From CAVAWX01 sp963592385 (GTDB lineage: Bacteria; Actinomycetota; Coriobacteriia; Coriobacteriales; QAMH01): a stretch of 12,938 nucleotides of DNA. The notes beneath the pieces are model-generated. The model saw only the letters and a program-made list of their open reading frames with translations, had not been told where the DNA came from and searched no databases. The stretch lies in contig CAVAWX010000055.1 of the NCBI GenBank assembly GCA_963592385.1, positions 1 to 12,938 on the forward strand, written 5' to 3'. Of this stretch, positions 8,126-12,938 are shown one piece after another (position 1 is the first letter of the stretch; each line of letters starts with the position of its first letter). Made by a program: the position numbers and the translations under genes.

Positions 8126-8134
8126 ATGATAGCA
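8126..8134 (-). promoter_or_regulatory. Candidate extended -10 promoter for the adhesin operon
   Basis: The minus strand reads TGC followed by TATCAT (five of six matches to TATAAT) with the TG of an extended -10 element. No good -35 hexamer is visible at 16-18 bases. Transcription would begin near 8119, giving a leader of roughly 190 bases that contains the tandem repeats. It sits in a short AT-richer stretch of an otherwise very GC-rich region. Confidence 0.4.
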
Positions 8135-8157
8135 GTTTTCCAAGTTTTGCGACCGGA

Positions 8158-8194
8158 GCGCGCGGGGGCGTGCCCCGGCGCAGTTTTCGCAGCG
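8158..8194 (+). repeat. Partial copy of the palindromic repeat, cut by an N gap
   Basis: These 37 bases are identical to 8258-8294 of the full copy next to it, including the whole 19-base left arm. The copy stops at ten Ns (8195-8204), so it may be a real tandem partial copy or a misjoined contig end. The bases after the gap (AACAG) match the next part of the repeat before diverging, which suggests the true missing stretch may be short. Confidence 0.7.
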
Positions 8195-8204
8195 NNNNNN
8201 NNNN
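8195..8204. other. Assembly gap (10 N) within a repeat
   Basis: The gap falls inside a partial copy of the palindromic repeat. Assembly breaks at such repeats are expected, and the real length of the missing DNA is unknown. Confidence 0.9.
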
Positions 8205-8225
8205 AACAGAGGGCGTCCTCGAGCA

Positions 8226-8368
8226 GGGCGCGCACTTCCTTTTTCGGTGAAGAGAAGGCGCGCGGGGGCGTGCCCCGGCGCAGTTTTCGCAGCGACGCGA
8301 ACAGCCCGGTGGGCTGCTCACCAAAGCGAGGACTGTTTGAGCGCGGGGCACGCCCCCGCGCGCCCTTC
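8226..8368 (+). repeat. Palindromic intergenic repeat, copy A
   Basis: A ~140-bp element with a perfect 19-bp inverted repeat at its core ends (8258-8276 against 8345-8363; arm begins GCGCGCGGGGGCGTG). An inner hairpin is centred on CAGCCCGGTGGGCTG. A conserved lead-in at the left contains TTTTTCGGTGAAGAG, and a conserved box CGAGGACTGTTTGAG lies before the right arm. Two more full copies occur at 10307 and 11243 in the same orientation. It encodes no convincing protein. It resembles REP/MITE-like intergenic units, and I do not recognise a named family. Confidence 0.85.
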
Positions 8369-8445
8369 TAGGAGGCAGCTCGCTTGCGGCGGGTGAGGAG
8401 GAGCGCCAGGAGGGCGGCGGCCACGAGCGCGGCGTCGCGCGCGCC
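8368..8445 (-). pseudogene. Possible remnant of a cell-wall sorting tail (membrane segment plus RRKR)
   Basis: Read on the minus strand directly after the PemK-like toxin stop and in the same frame, this stretch encodes 25 residues ending in TAG. It comprises a hydrophobic run DAALVAAALLALLLT followed by RRKRAAS. That is the shape of the end of an LPxTG-type surface protein, like the tails of the two pilin genes in this window. No LPxTG and no start codon remain. It could be the 3' scrap of a lost adhesin gene; GC-rich DNA can also give Ala/Leu runs by chance. The palindromic repeat begins right at its stop codon. Confidence 0.35.
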
Positions 8446-8787
8446 CTACATCTTCGAGAGAGCCGCCGCGATGGCCGCAATGTCGATTTCAGCGAGCCTC
8501 CCGATTTTTCCCGCCGCGCCGAAATAGGCAGCCGGAATCGCAGCGATGCGGTCTATGCGGGCGATAGAGGGCTTCTCGAGCCCGGCCGCCCCCCAGTCGA
8601 GCAGAAGGTGGTCGTGCTCCATGCGGAGCTTGTTGGTCGAGCTGGTGACCATCATGACGACCGTCTCGTCGTCTTGGGTGCCGAGGATTATGACAGGACG
8701 AAACTTGTAGCCCCGACCGCCCTCGAAGTCGAACCTCGCATGCCAGACCTCCCACGGGCGCGGGACGGCACTATTCATCGTCGTCAT
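8446..8787 (-). CDS. PemK/MazF-like toxin (probable endoribonuclease)
   Basis: 113 residues, the usual length for this family. Near the start is PRPWEVWHARF, then a basic GRGYKFRPVIIL where family members have the KxRPVlVl strand. The central strand VVMMVTSST matches the family Ts block, and IARIDRIAAIP and GKIGRLAEID match its C-terminal part. Family knowledge: MazF/PemK proteins cut RNA at short sites and are held inactive by a co-expressed antitoxin. The start at 8787 overlaps the end of the antitoxin gene by 17 bases, or 8 if the second Met at 8778 is used; neither has a strong ribosome-binding site, so translational coupling is likely. The target sequence and activity cannot be read from the sequence. 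Confidence 0.8.
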   Translation of the reverse strand: MTTMNSAVPRPWEVWHARFDFEGGRGYKFRPVIILGTQDDETVVMMVTSSTNKLRMEHDHLLLDWGAAGLEKPSIARIDRIAAIPAAYFGAAGKIGRLAEIDIAAIAAALSKM

Positions 8788-9049
8788 TCCAGTCGGCCGG
8801 CAAGACGGGCACGCCGTCGGCGTTCAACGGAGCCTTGTAAGCGCGGGCCGCGAGCGCGTCGTAGGACGGCATCTCCGCAGGGCGCATGTCGAACGGGAGG
8901 CCGCCGACCTCGACCGACTTCACCAAAAAGACGTTAATCGCGTCGGAGAGGGTGAGACCCCAGCGCGCGTAGATCTCGGTCGCGCGGGCCTTCACCTCGT
9001 CCGTGGTGCGGAACTTGCCCTCCGCCCTTCGTGCTGTGAGTGCCGGCAT
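8771..9049 (-). CDS. RelB/DinJ-like antitoxin
   Basis: 92 residues. The N-terminal part carries a ribbon-helix-helix-like segment (KFRTTDEVKARATEIYARWG, then LTLSDAINVFLVKSV) ending in GLPFDMR, which closely follows the RelB/DinJ pattern of strand, helix, LTxSxAIxxFL and GLPFxx. The C-terminal third is loose and acidic (DWNDDDE), as expected for the toxin-wrapping part. It starts with AAGGGGG upstream and overlaps the PemK-like toxin gene. A palindrome just upstream is a likely autoregulation site. DinJ-type antitoxins are best known with YafQ/RelE toxins, so the pairing with a PemK fold is a mixed combination, though such swaps are known among TA systems. Confidence 0.82.
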   Translation of the reverse strand: MPALTARRAEGKFRTTDEVKARATEIYARWGLTLSDAINVFLVKSVEVGGLPFDMRPAEMPSYDALAARAYKAPLNADGVPVLPADWNDDDE

Positions 9050-9066
9050 GATATGCCCCCTTTCAT

Positions 9067-9092
9067 GCCCCTGAGTATACCCTTTCAGGGGC
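9067..9092 (-). promoter_or_regulatory. Promoter and palindromic operator of the RelB/PemK pair
   Basis: Perfect 8-base arms GCCCCTGA (9067-9074) and TCAGGGGC (9085-9092) flank a 10-base spacer. Inside, on the minus strand, is TATACT (9079-9074), a five-of-six -10 element, giving a start about 18 bases before the antitoxin ATG. No strong -35 is seen. An operator over the -10 box is the usual way a RelB-type antitoxin represses its own operon. Confidence 0.65.
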
Positions 9093-9162
9093 TATATAGT
9101 GATATGGGTCGCGTATTTTTCGAAGAGGCGCATTCCAGATTACACGTCTCCTTGCCGGTGAA

Positions 9163-9190
9163 GAAAGGCGCCAGGAGCACGGTGCCTTTC
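9163..9190. repeat. Hairpin between divergent TA promoters
   Basis: GAAAGGCGCC (9163-9172) and GGTGCCTTTC (9181-9190) form a 10-bp stem with one mismatch and an 8-base loop. No T tract follows on either strand. The preceding CGGTGAAGA also occurs in the lead-in of the palindromic repeats, so this may be a decayed piece of that element. Apart from the promoters described, I see nothing else in 9093-9226. Confidence 0.35.
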
Positions 9191-9226
9191 CCCAAGAACG
9201 CTACGCCAACGAGCAAGAAAGCCGGC

Positions 9227-9263
9227 TTGAGCGCCGGGCGAAAAGTGGCTAGAATTTTGTACA
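9227..9263 (+). promoter_or_regulatory. Sigma-70-type promoter with a TGTACA operator core for the Phd-like gene
   Basis: TTGAGC (9227-9232) and TAGAAT (9250-9255) are exactly 17 bases apart, and transcription would start near 9262. TGTACA (9258-9263) overlaps that start. Family knowledge: YefM-type antitoxins bind palindromes with a TGTACA core, so this is a probable autoregulatory site. Confidence 0.7.
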
Positions 9264-9289
9264 CATCAGACTCGGCGATTGGAGGACAC

Positions 9290-9511
9290 ATGGCACTCAC
9301 GATAGGGCTTGCGGAGGCGAGGAACAACTTCTCGAGCGTCACGGCCGAGGTGAACAAGACGGGCCGCCCCGTCACCGTGCTGAAGAACAACAGGCCCTGG
9401 GTTGTCATAGGGCCCGCCGCCGCGCCGAGCCGCGCCGCGCAAGAGCCCCTCGACGTGGCGGTCGACTTCATGGACGAGTACGCCGACGTGTTCAGCGAGC
9501 TCGCCAAATGA
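9290..9511 (+). CDS. Phd/YefM-family antitoxin, no partner toxin adjacent
   Basis: 73 residues from the ATG at 9290, which has GGAGG four bases upstream; the frame is open back to 9053 but the earlier Mets lack such a site. The N-terminus (ALTIGLAEARNNFSSVTAEV, then TGRPVTVLKNNRPWVVI) follows the Phd/YefM pattern of a short strand, AR..F, a helix, PVxVxKNgkPxxVI. The C-terminus is acidic (VDFMDEYADVFSELAK). Family knowledge: the N-terminal half binds DNA and the C-terminal half neutralises a Doc or YoeB-type toxin. No toxin frame follows: only 42 bases separate it from a convergent gene. It is the only plus-strand gene here. It may be a solitary antitoxin that neutralises a toxin encoded elsewhere, or a repressor left after toxin loss. 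Confidence 0.8.
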   Translation: MALTIGLAEARNNFSSVTAEVNKTGRPVTVLKNNRPWVVIGPAAAPSRAAQEPLDVAVDFMDEYADVFSELAK

Positions 9512-9553
9512 GCGGGCCCGCCGCCGCGCGCCTCCAGGAACCAGCCCCGGCGC

Positions 9554-9826
9554 TCACCCCTGCGCGAGAAGCGCCGCGTCTATCGCCTCGCGGATGAACT
9601 CCGACTTGCTCTCGCCGCGGCTCTTCGCGACGGCGCCGATGGCGAATATGCGGGACTTGGGCAGGCGAAACGACACCGTCTCCATGTCCTCGTCGTAGAT
9701 GCGGGGGCGCCCGGGGCTGACCTTGCCGTGCCCCTCCCAGGCGCCGTTCTCGTATTCCTCGGCCAGCTCGTCGAGCATCCCGTCCGTGAGGAGGGTGCCG
9801 TCGTCTGCCTCGTACGCGCCGTTCAT
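9554..9826 (-). CDS. Ribbon-helix-helix antitoxin of toxin-first module 1
   Basis: 90 residues. The N-terminal part has DGTLLTDGMLDELAEEYENG, then GAWEG and GRPRIYDE. A CopG-like ribbon-helix-helix follows at about 49-88 (METVSFRLPKS as the strand, a helix, then ESKSEFIREAIDAAL). Its ATG overlaps the toxin stop as ATGA, so the two are translationally coupled. The second module at 10546 encodes a clear homologue sharing LTD, GxWEG, GRPR and KSEF. Placing the antitoxin second is unusual in general but is the order of BrnT-BrnA pairs. The likely role is to bind both the toxin and its own promoter. Confidence 0.75.
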   Translation of the reverse strand: MNGAYEADDGTLLTDGMLDELAEEYENGAWEGHGKVSPGRPRIYDEDMETVSFRLPKSRIFAIGAVAKSRGESKSEFIREAIDAALLAQG

Positions 9827-10098
9827 CTCCGTCTCCTCTCCACGCCCAGCTCGTCGTATGTCTTCGCGGAAGGGGGCGTCATCGCATGATAAATCAGCCA
9901 GTCCCCGCCCCGCAGCCTGACGGCCACCATCTCCAGCAGGCGCGCCTTGCCGTCGAAACCGATGGCGACGTGCTGGTTGCATTTCGCCCCGGTGCGCGGC
10001 GTCGACGCTATCGCGTTTTCCCATGCCGCGCGAACCGACGCCTCGTCGAGCTCTGGATGCCGCTGCATCACCCTCTGGTGAACTATGAGCTCCGCCAT
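9823..10098 (-). CDS. Small BrnT-like putative toxin of module 1
   Basis: 91 residues from the ATG at 10098, which has AAAGGAGG 4 bases upstream. The sequence begins MAELIVHQRVMQRHPELDE, continues through AAWENAI, and has two late strands VAIGFDGKARLLEMVAV and DWLIYHAMTPPSAKT before a basic VERRRR end. The strand pattern (IG.d..gR.lEMV.V.....iyhA..p...t) resembles BrnT/RelE-like small toxins, but I recognise no diagnostic catalytic residue, so the toxin call rests on size, pattern and operon. It overlaps its antitoxin by four bases, and a paralogue lies at 10830. Confidence 0.62.
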   Translation of the reverse strand: MAELIVHQRVMQRHPELDEASVRAAWENAIASTPRTGAKCNQHVAIGFDGKARLLEMVAVRLRGGDWLIYHAMTPPSAKTYDELGVERRRR

Positions 10099-10122
10099 AC
10101 AGCCTCCTTTTTGCAATGCGAA

Positions 10123-10128
10123 ATTATA
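10123..10128 (-). promoter_or_regulatory. -10 element of TA module 1
   Basis: A perfect TATAAT on the minus strand (10128-10123) would start transcription near 10116, about 18 bases before the toxin ATG and just before its ribosome-binding site. No matching -35 is seen in the GC-rich DNA upstream, so activation or a weak -35 is possible. Confidence 0.6.
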
Positions 10129-10306
10129 GCGCAGGCGGCCGGCTCTTCGATGCAGGATCGGCGGCGGGCCAACGAAGGGCTGCAAATTGACTGAAGGCGA
10201 CTTTCAGCAGGTAATGGGAACGGGCGAGCCTGTCGCGAAGGCCAGCGCGAACCAGTCTCGTTGGCGAATGTGGCACTTGGCTAAAGGGCGCGCTGCCGCA
10301 GTTCTA

Positions 10307-10443
10307 GGGCGCGCACGTCCTTTTCGGTGAAGAGGGGGCGCGGGGGTGTGCCCCGGCGCAGTTCCACAGCGACGCGAACAGCCCGGTGGGCTGTTCGCCA
10401 AAGCGAGGACTGTTTGAGCACGGGGTATGCCCCCGCGCGCCTC
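10307..10443 (+). repeat. Palindromic intergenic repeat, copy B
   Basis: Same element as at 8226 and 11243. Outer arms are 10338-10354 and 10422-10438. They are not exact complements, but each difference is a T/G opposition, which would still pair as U-G in plus-strand RNA. The inner hairpin has an 11-bp perfect stem (GCGAACAGCCC, loop GGT). The repeat lies between TA modules 1 and 2 (intergenic 10099-10545). Similarity to copy C continues left to about 10210. I see no gene in 10444-10545. Confidence 0.85.
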
Positions 10444-10545
10444 GCCCGCGCAAACCCAACGTGCCCACATCTGCCACGCAGGGGCATCTATCCACGCCAG
10501 CACCCGCCCGCGCGCCCGCGCCCGGACGCTCCCCCTGCAGCGCGA

Positions 10546-10827
10546 CTACAGCGCGGCCAGCACGCTCGCGGCCTTCTCGAGTGACGCGCGCCGCAAGAAC
10601 TCCGACTTCTTCACCCCCTGCGCCTTCGCGGCGCGCTCTATGAGCTCGGCGCCCGACGCGGGGCACTTGAACGATAGGTTCCTGTTCTCCTCCGCCGACA
10701 GCCTCGGACGCCCGACGCGCAAGGCGACCAGATCGCCCTCCCACGTGCCGTCCTCCCACTGCTTCGCCCGCGCCTCGATTTCCTCGTCCGTGAGCACGTA
10801 CCCACTCGCAAGCTTGTATTCCGCCAT
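10546..10827 (-). CDS. Ribbon-helix-helix antitoxin of toxin-first module 2
   Basis: 93 residues. It carries SGYVLTDEEIEARAKQWEDG, GTWEG, then VGRPRLSAEE. The C-terminal strand NLSFKCP and helices (ELIERAAKAQGVKKSEFLRRA) form the expected ribbon-helix-helix. It begins 2 bases after the stop of the toxin gene, so the pair is one operon. It is homologous to the 9554 gene but clearly diverged, which suggests the two antitoxins may no longer protect against each other's toxin. Palindromic repeat B lies about 100 bases beyond its stop. Confidence 0.75.
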   Translation of the reverse strand: MAEYKLASGYVLTDEEIEARAKQWEDGTWEGDLVALRVGRPRLSAEENRNLSFKCPASGAELIERAAKAQGVKKSEFLRRASLEKAASVLAAL

Positions 10828-10829
10828 CT

Positions 10830-11102
10830 TCACTGCCTCCTCCTGCTGGCCTCCACCTCGCGTTCCGTGCGCTTCGACAGCGGCGTGTTCGCGTGGTAGA
10901 TGAGGATGCCCTCCGTCGTGGGCACCCCCACCATCTCGATGTCGCGACCCTTCTCGTCCCTGCCGATCCAGAGGTACTCGGGAAAATTCGGGCTGTCCAG
11001 GCGAATGCCCTCGTAGAAGGAGTTCCGCCACGCGTGCTCGATGTCGCCTTCCGTCAGCTGCGGATGACGCTCGCAAACCCGCCGGTGGACAATCAGCTCC
11101 AA
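10830..11102 (-). CDS. Small BrnT-like putative toxin of module 2 (TTG start)
   Basis: 90 residues. The start is TTG at 11102, with AGGAGG 4 bases upstream; no ATG is available at that place and the residues that follow (ELIVHRRV, then RHPQLTE) align with the start of the module 1 protein. Conserved with it are ELIVH, RV, RHP, AW, IG, EMV, LIYHA and TP. The middle (NFPEYLWIGRDEKGRDIEMV) forms the expected strand pair and the end is basic (EASRRRQ). No catalytic residue is identified. A TTG start may lower toxin output. Confidence 0.62.
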   Translation of the reverse strand: MELIVHRRVCERHPQLTEGDIEHAWRNSFYEGIRLDSPNFPEYLWIGRDEKGRDIEMVGVPTTEGILIYHANTPLSKRTEREVEASRRRQ

Positions 11103-11126
11103 GGCTCCTCCTTTTTCTACTGCTAA

Positions 11127-11132
11127 ATTGTA
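11127..11132 (-). promoter_or_regulatory. -10 element of TA module 2
   Basis: TACAAT on the minus strand (11132-11127; five of six matches) lies 24 bases before the TTG start. No good -35 is visible. Its place relative to the ribosome-binding site mirrors TATAAT of module 1. Confidence 0.5.
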
Positions 11133-11242
11133 CTACGAAATACCTTTGAGCGAAAAGCTATTTTCAGCCGATAGCGGAGACGGCCGAGCCCGATGCGAAG
11201 GCAATGCGAACCGACTCGTTTCAGGCGCGCCGCCGCAGCTCT

Positions 11243-11384
11243 AGGACGCGCACGTCTTTTTTCGGTGAAGAGGGCGCGCGGGGGTGTGCCCCGGCGCAGT
11301 TTTCGCAGCGACGCGAACAGCCCGGTGGGCTGTTTGCCTTTCGCGAGGACTGTTTGAGCACGGGGTATGCCCCCGCGCGCCTCG
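11243..11384 (+). repeat. Palindromic intergenic repeat, copy C
   Basis: Outer arms are 11274-11292 and 11362-11380, 19 bases each, pairing with U-G wobbles at the same places as copy B. The inner hairpin stem (GCGAACAGCCC against GGGCTGTTTGC) has one G-U. The left lead-in TTTTTTCGGTGAAGAG is as in copies A and B. It occupies most of the 354-base gap between TA module 2 and the ATPase gene; I see no gene in the rest of that gap. Confidence 0.85.
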
Positions 11385-11456
11385 TCCGCGCGTTCGGCGC
11401 GAGCCTGCGTTAGCCGCCTCGAATCTGCGCTTCCGGCTCGCTCCCGCCTGCTACGA

Positions 11457-12771
11457 CTACGGCTCCAAGCAGGCGAAGGGCACGACGTAGATGTCGTTTT
11501 CCGCATCGTGATAGGCAAACGGGGAGTTCATGGTAACCACCGCCATGAACTCCGGCGCCGGGTTTCGCGCCATGGGATTTAATGCCACTTTCTTCCTCAG
11601 ACGCGCCAGGTTTTTCACTCCATCGGGCACCTTCGCGTCATTCATCTTTATCTCGATGGCGCCCCATCTGCCATCAGGCAGTTCGATGACAACATCCACT
11701 TCGAGACCGTCGGCATCCGCGTAGTAGAACAACGCGCTCTTCCCCACCGTCGGCAACGCTCTGGCAAACACGCGGATGTCGTGCACGCAGAGCGCCTCGA
11801 ACAAGACGCCGAAAAGCTGCCCATCGCCCATCAAGCGTTTCGCATCGATCGCGAGCAGCGCCGCCGCGATCGAAGGGTCCGCGAAATAGCGCTTCGGCTT
11901 CGTTCGGACTCTGGAACGTGCGCGCACGGGAGCGTCCCAGCCAGGCAGCTCCTCCAGAAAATACAGCTCCTCGAACAAGTCGATGTAGCGCGACACCGTG
12001 TGCCGCGTCTGGACACGCGTGTCGCCTCGAGAAACATCATCCGCAATCGTGCGGAGGGTTGCGCTCGTCCCCACGTTGCGCGCGAGCGAGGCAGCAATGC
12101 GCCTTGCCAGCGTAGGGTTGCCGCCTTTTCTGACAACACTCGTCTCGAATGTCGCCGCAAGATAGCTGTGGATCGCATTCGAGGCCGCCCTTTCCCCGCG
12201 CTCCATGAGCGCTGGCCACCCCCCCTTCACAATGGAATGCGCATACTCTTCCAAACCGGGCGAGCTTGCTGCGCAGGGTTTAAAGGCACCCTCGAAAAGC
12301 GCAGCAAGGGAAACGCCCCCCGACACTTTCCCTTTTTCCAGCATGGTCATCGNNNNNNNNNNTGGTCATCGTGGACATATTCACCCGGGCGATCCGCCCC
12401 GCGCCGCTATGCGAGACTTTGTCCTTTGCCGGCGTGGAAGAACCGGTCAGGATGAAGCGACCAAAGCTGCCAGGATGGTCGTCGACGTCGTGCCTGACCG
12501 CATCCCAGACCTTCGGAACATCCTGCCACTCGTCCAAGACGACGGGAAACGAATCAGAGAGCAGGATGGCGGATGGATCGGTTTCGGCAATGCGTCCCAC
12601 CCTCTCGTCGTCGATTTGCACGAGTTTTTCGGCAAAAGCAAGCGAGGTCCACGTCTTGCCGCACCACTTCGTTCCGCACACTTCGACAGCCCCAAACGAA
12701 GCAAGCGCCTCTTGAAGCTCGTCCTCCACGATGCGTCGAGTATATCCAGCCTTGTTTTGCGAACCATTCAT
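11457..12771 (-). CDS. AAA ATPase with C-terminal DUF4143 domain, split only by an assembly gap
   Basis: After merging the duplicated 9 bases around the N gap the protein is 431 residues, normal for this family. Walker A is GTKWCGKT (33-40), Walker B PVVLDEWQD (76-84), and the sensor strand is FILTGSS (106-112). GAGRIARVNM (123-132) and the join MSTMTMLEKG follow the family block after the ATPase core. A winged-helix-like segment follows (TLRTIADDV, TVSRYIDLFEELYFLEELPGW). The C-terminal DUF4143 part has nuclease-like spacing EVDVVIE...WGAIEIK (D353, E367, K369). Biochemical function of the family is poorly known; roles in DNA processing have been suggested from the fold. The start at 12771 has AAGGGA upstream. 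Palindromic repeat C follows its stop by about 75 bases. Confidence 0.85.
12353..12362. other. False assembly gap (10 N) inside the ATPase gene
   Basis: The nine bases TGGTCATCG stand on both sides (12344-12352 and 12363-12371). Collapsing the duplicate and removing the Ns deletes 19 bases, puts the two halves in one frame and restores the expected family motif. The two contig ends therefore overlap, and the gene is not broken. Confidence 0.85.
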
Positions 12772-12823
12772 GCAATTCCCTTAAATATTAAAATCCAAGC
12801 TCAAGGCATATGATATTACAAAA

Positions 12824-12885
12824 TCGAGGATTTTGAACGACCATTTTCGAGGATTTTGAACGACCATTTTCGAGGATTTCAAACG
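12824..12885. repeat. 23-bp direct repeats (2.7 copies) upstream of the ATPase gene
   Basis: Identical 23-base units at 12824-12846 and 12847-12869 are followed by a partial third (12870-12885) that changes after TCGAGGATTT. Each unit begins TCGAGGATTTTGAACG. On the minus strand they lie just upstream of a possible promoter (TTCAAA, 16 bases, TATCAT), so the -35 region would fall in the first unit. The area is much AT-richer than the rest of the window. They may be operator sites for the ATPase gene; iterons of a replicon are less likely because no rep gene is seen. I see nothing recognisable in 12886-12938. Confidence 0.6.
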
Positions 12886-12938
12886 TGGGGGCTCATCACA
12901 TATTCCGCAGGAACTCCCACAGGCGAGGCGGGGCGCCT

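Noticed and set aside
9085..9507. Minus-strand open frame of 140 codons opposite the Phd-like gene
   Set aside because: The plus strand has promoter, ribosome-binding site and a recognisable antitoxin; the opposite frame has no family features.
9512..9553. Bidirectional terminator between the convergent Phd-like and RHH genes
   Set aside because: GCGGGCCCGC is palindromic but has no loop and no T run on either strand.
10304..10759. Minus-strand open frame across palindromic repeat B
   Set aside because: The Pro/Arg-rich translation comes from the repeat and from an alternative frame of the antitoxin gene; the repeats stay open in several frames because of GC content.
12824..12885. CRISPR array or plasmid iterons
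   Set aside because: The 23-base units abut with no spacers and only 2.7 copies, so it is not CRISPR; no rep gene or other origin feature is visible to support iterons.

Overview
The window looks like a high-GC actinobacterial chromosome, most likely from the class Coriobacteriia. This is inferred from GC-rich coding, SpaA-type pilins with a class C sortase, and dense RelB/PemK, Phd and ribbon-helix-helix toxin-antitoxin (TA) genes; no rRNA or other marker gene is present to prove it. The sequence is draft: three 10-N gaps occur at 7603, 8195 and 12353.

Region 1 (1-8134, minus strand) is a sortase-assembled pilus locus. In transcription order it holds a very large adhesin/putative tip pilin (7931 to 2388), a major pilin with a canonical pilin motif, E-box and LPLTG signal (2227 to 458), a Rho-independent terminator, and the N-terminal 120 residues of a class C sortase that runs off the left edge (361 to 1). 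The adhesin gene carries an 11-G tract just after its start codon. Gain or loss of one G gives a stop within a few codons, so the gene looks like a phase-variable ON/OFF switch that is ON here.

Region 2 (8135-11456) is a cluster of TA genes separated by a family of ~140-bp palindromic repeats. It contains a RelB/DinJ-like antitoxin with a PemK/MazF-like toxin behind a palindromic operator; a plus-strand orphan Phd/YefM antitoxin with a good promoter and a TGTACA operator core; and two paralogous toxin-first modules (a small BrnT-like protein followed by a ribbon-helix-helix antitoxin). Three full copies (8226, 10307, 11243) and one partial copy (8158) of the repeat lie between these genes, all in one orientation. 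Next to one copy is an apparent remnant of a cell-wall-anchored protein tail (8368-8445).

Region 3 (11457-12938) holds a DUF4143-type AAA ATPase. It appears split by an N gap, but the gap is flanked by the same 9 bases on both sides; merging them restores one intact 431-residue frame. Upstream lie 2.7 copies of a 23-bp direct repeat, probably its promoter/operator region.

The most notable point is the combination of a homopolymer-switched giant adhesin, a simple two-pilin pilus operon, and an adjoining TA/repeat island.
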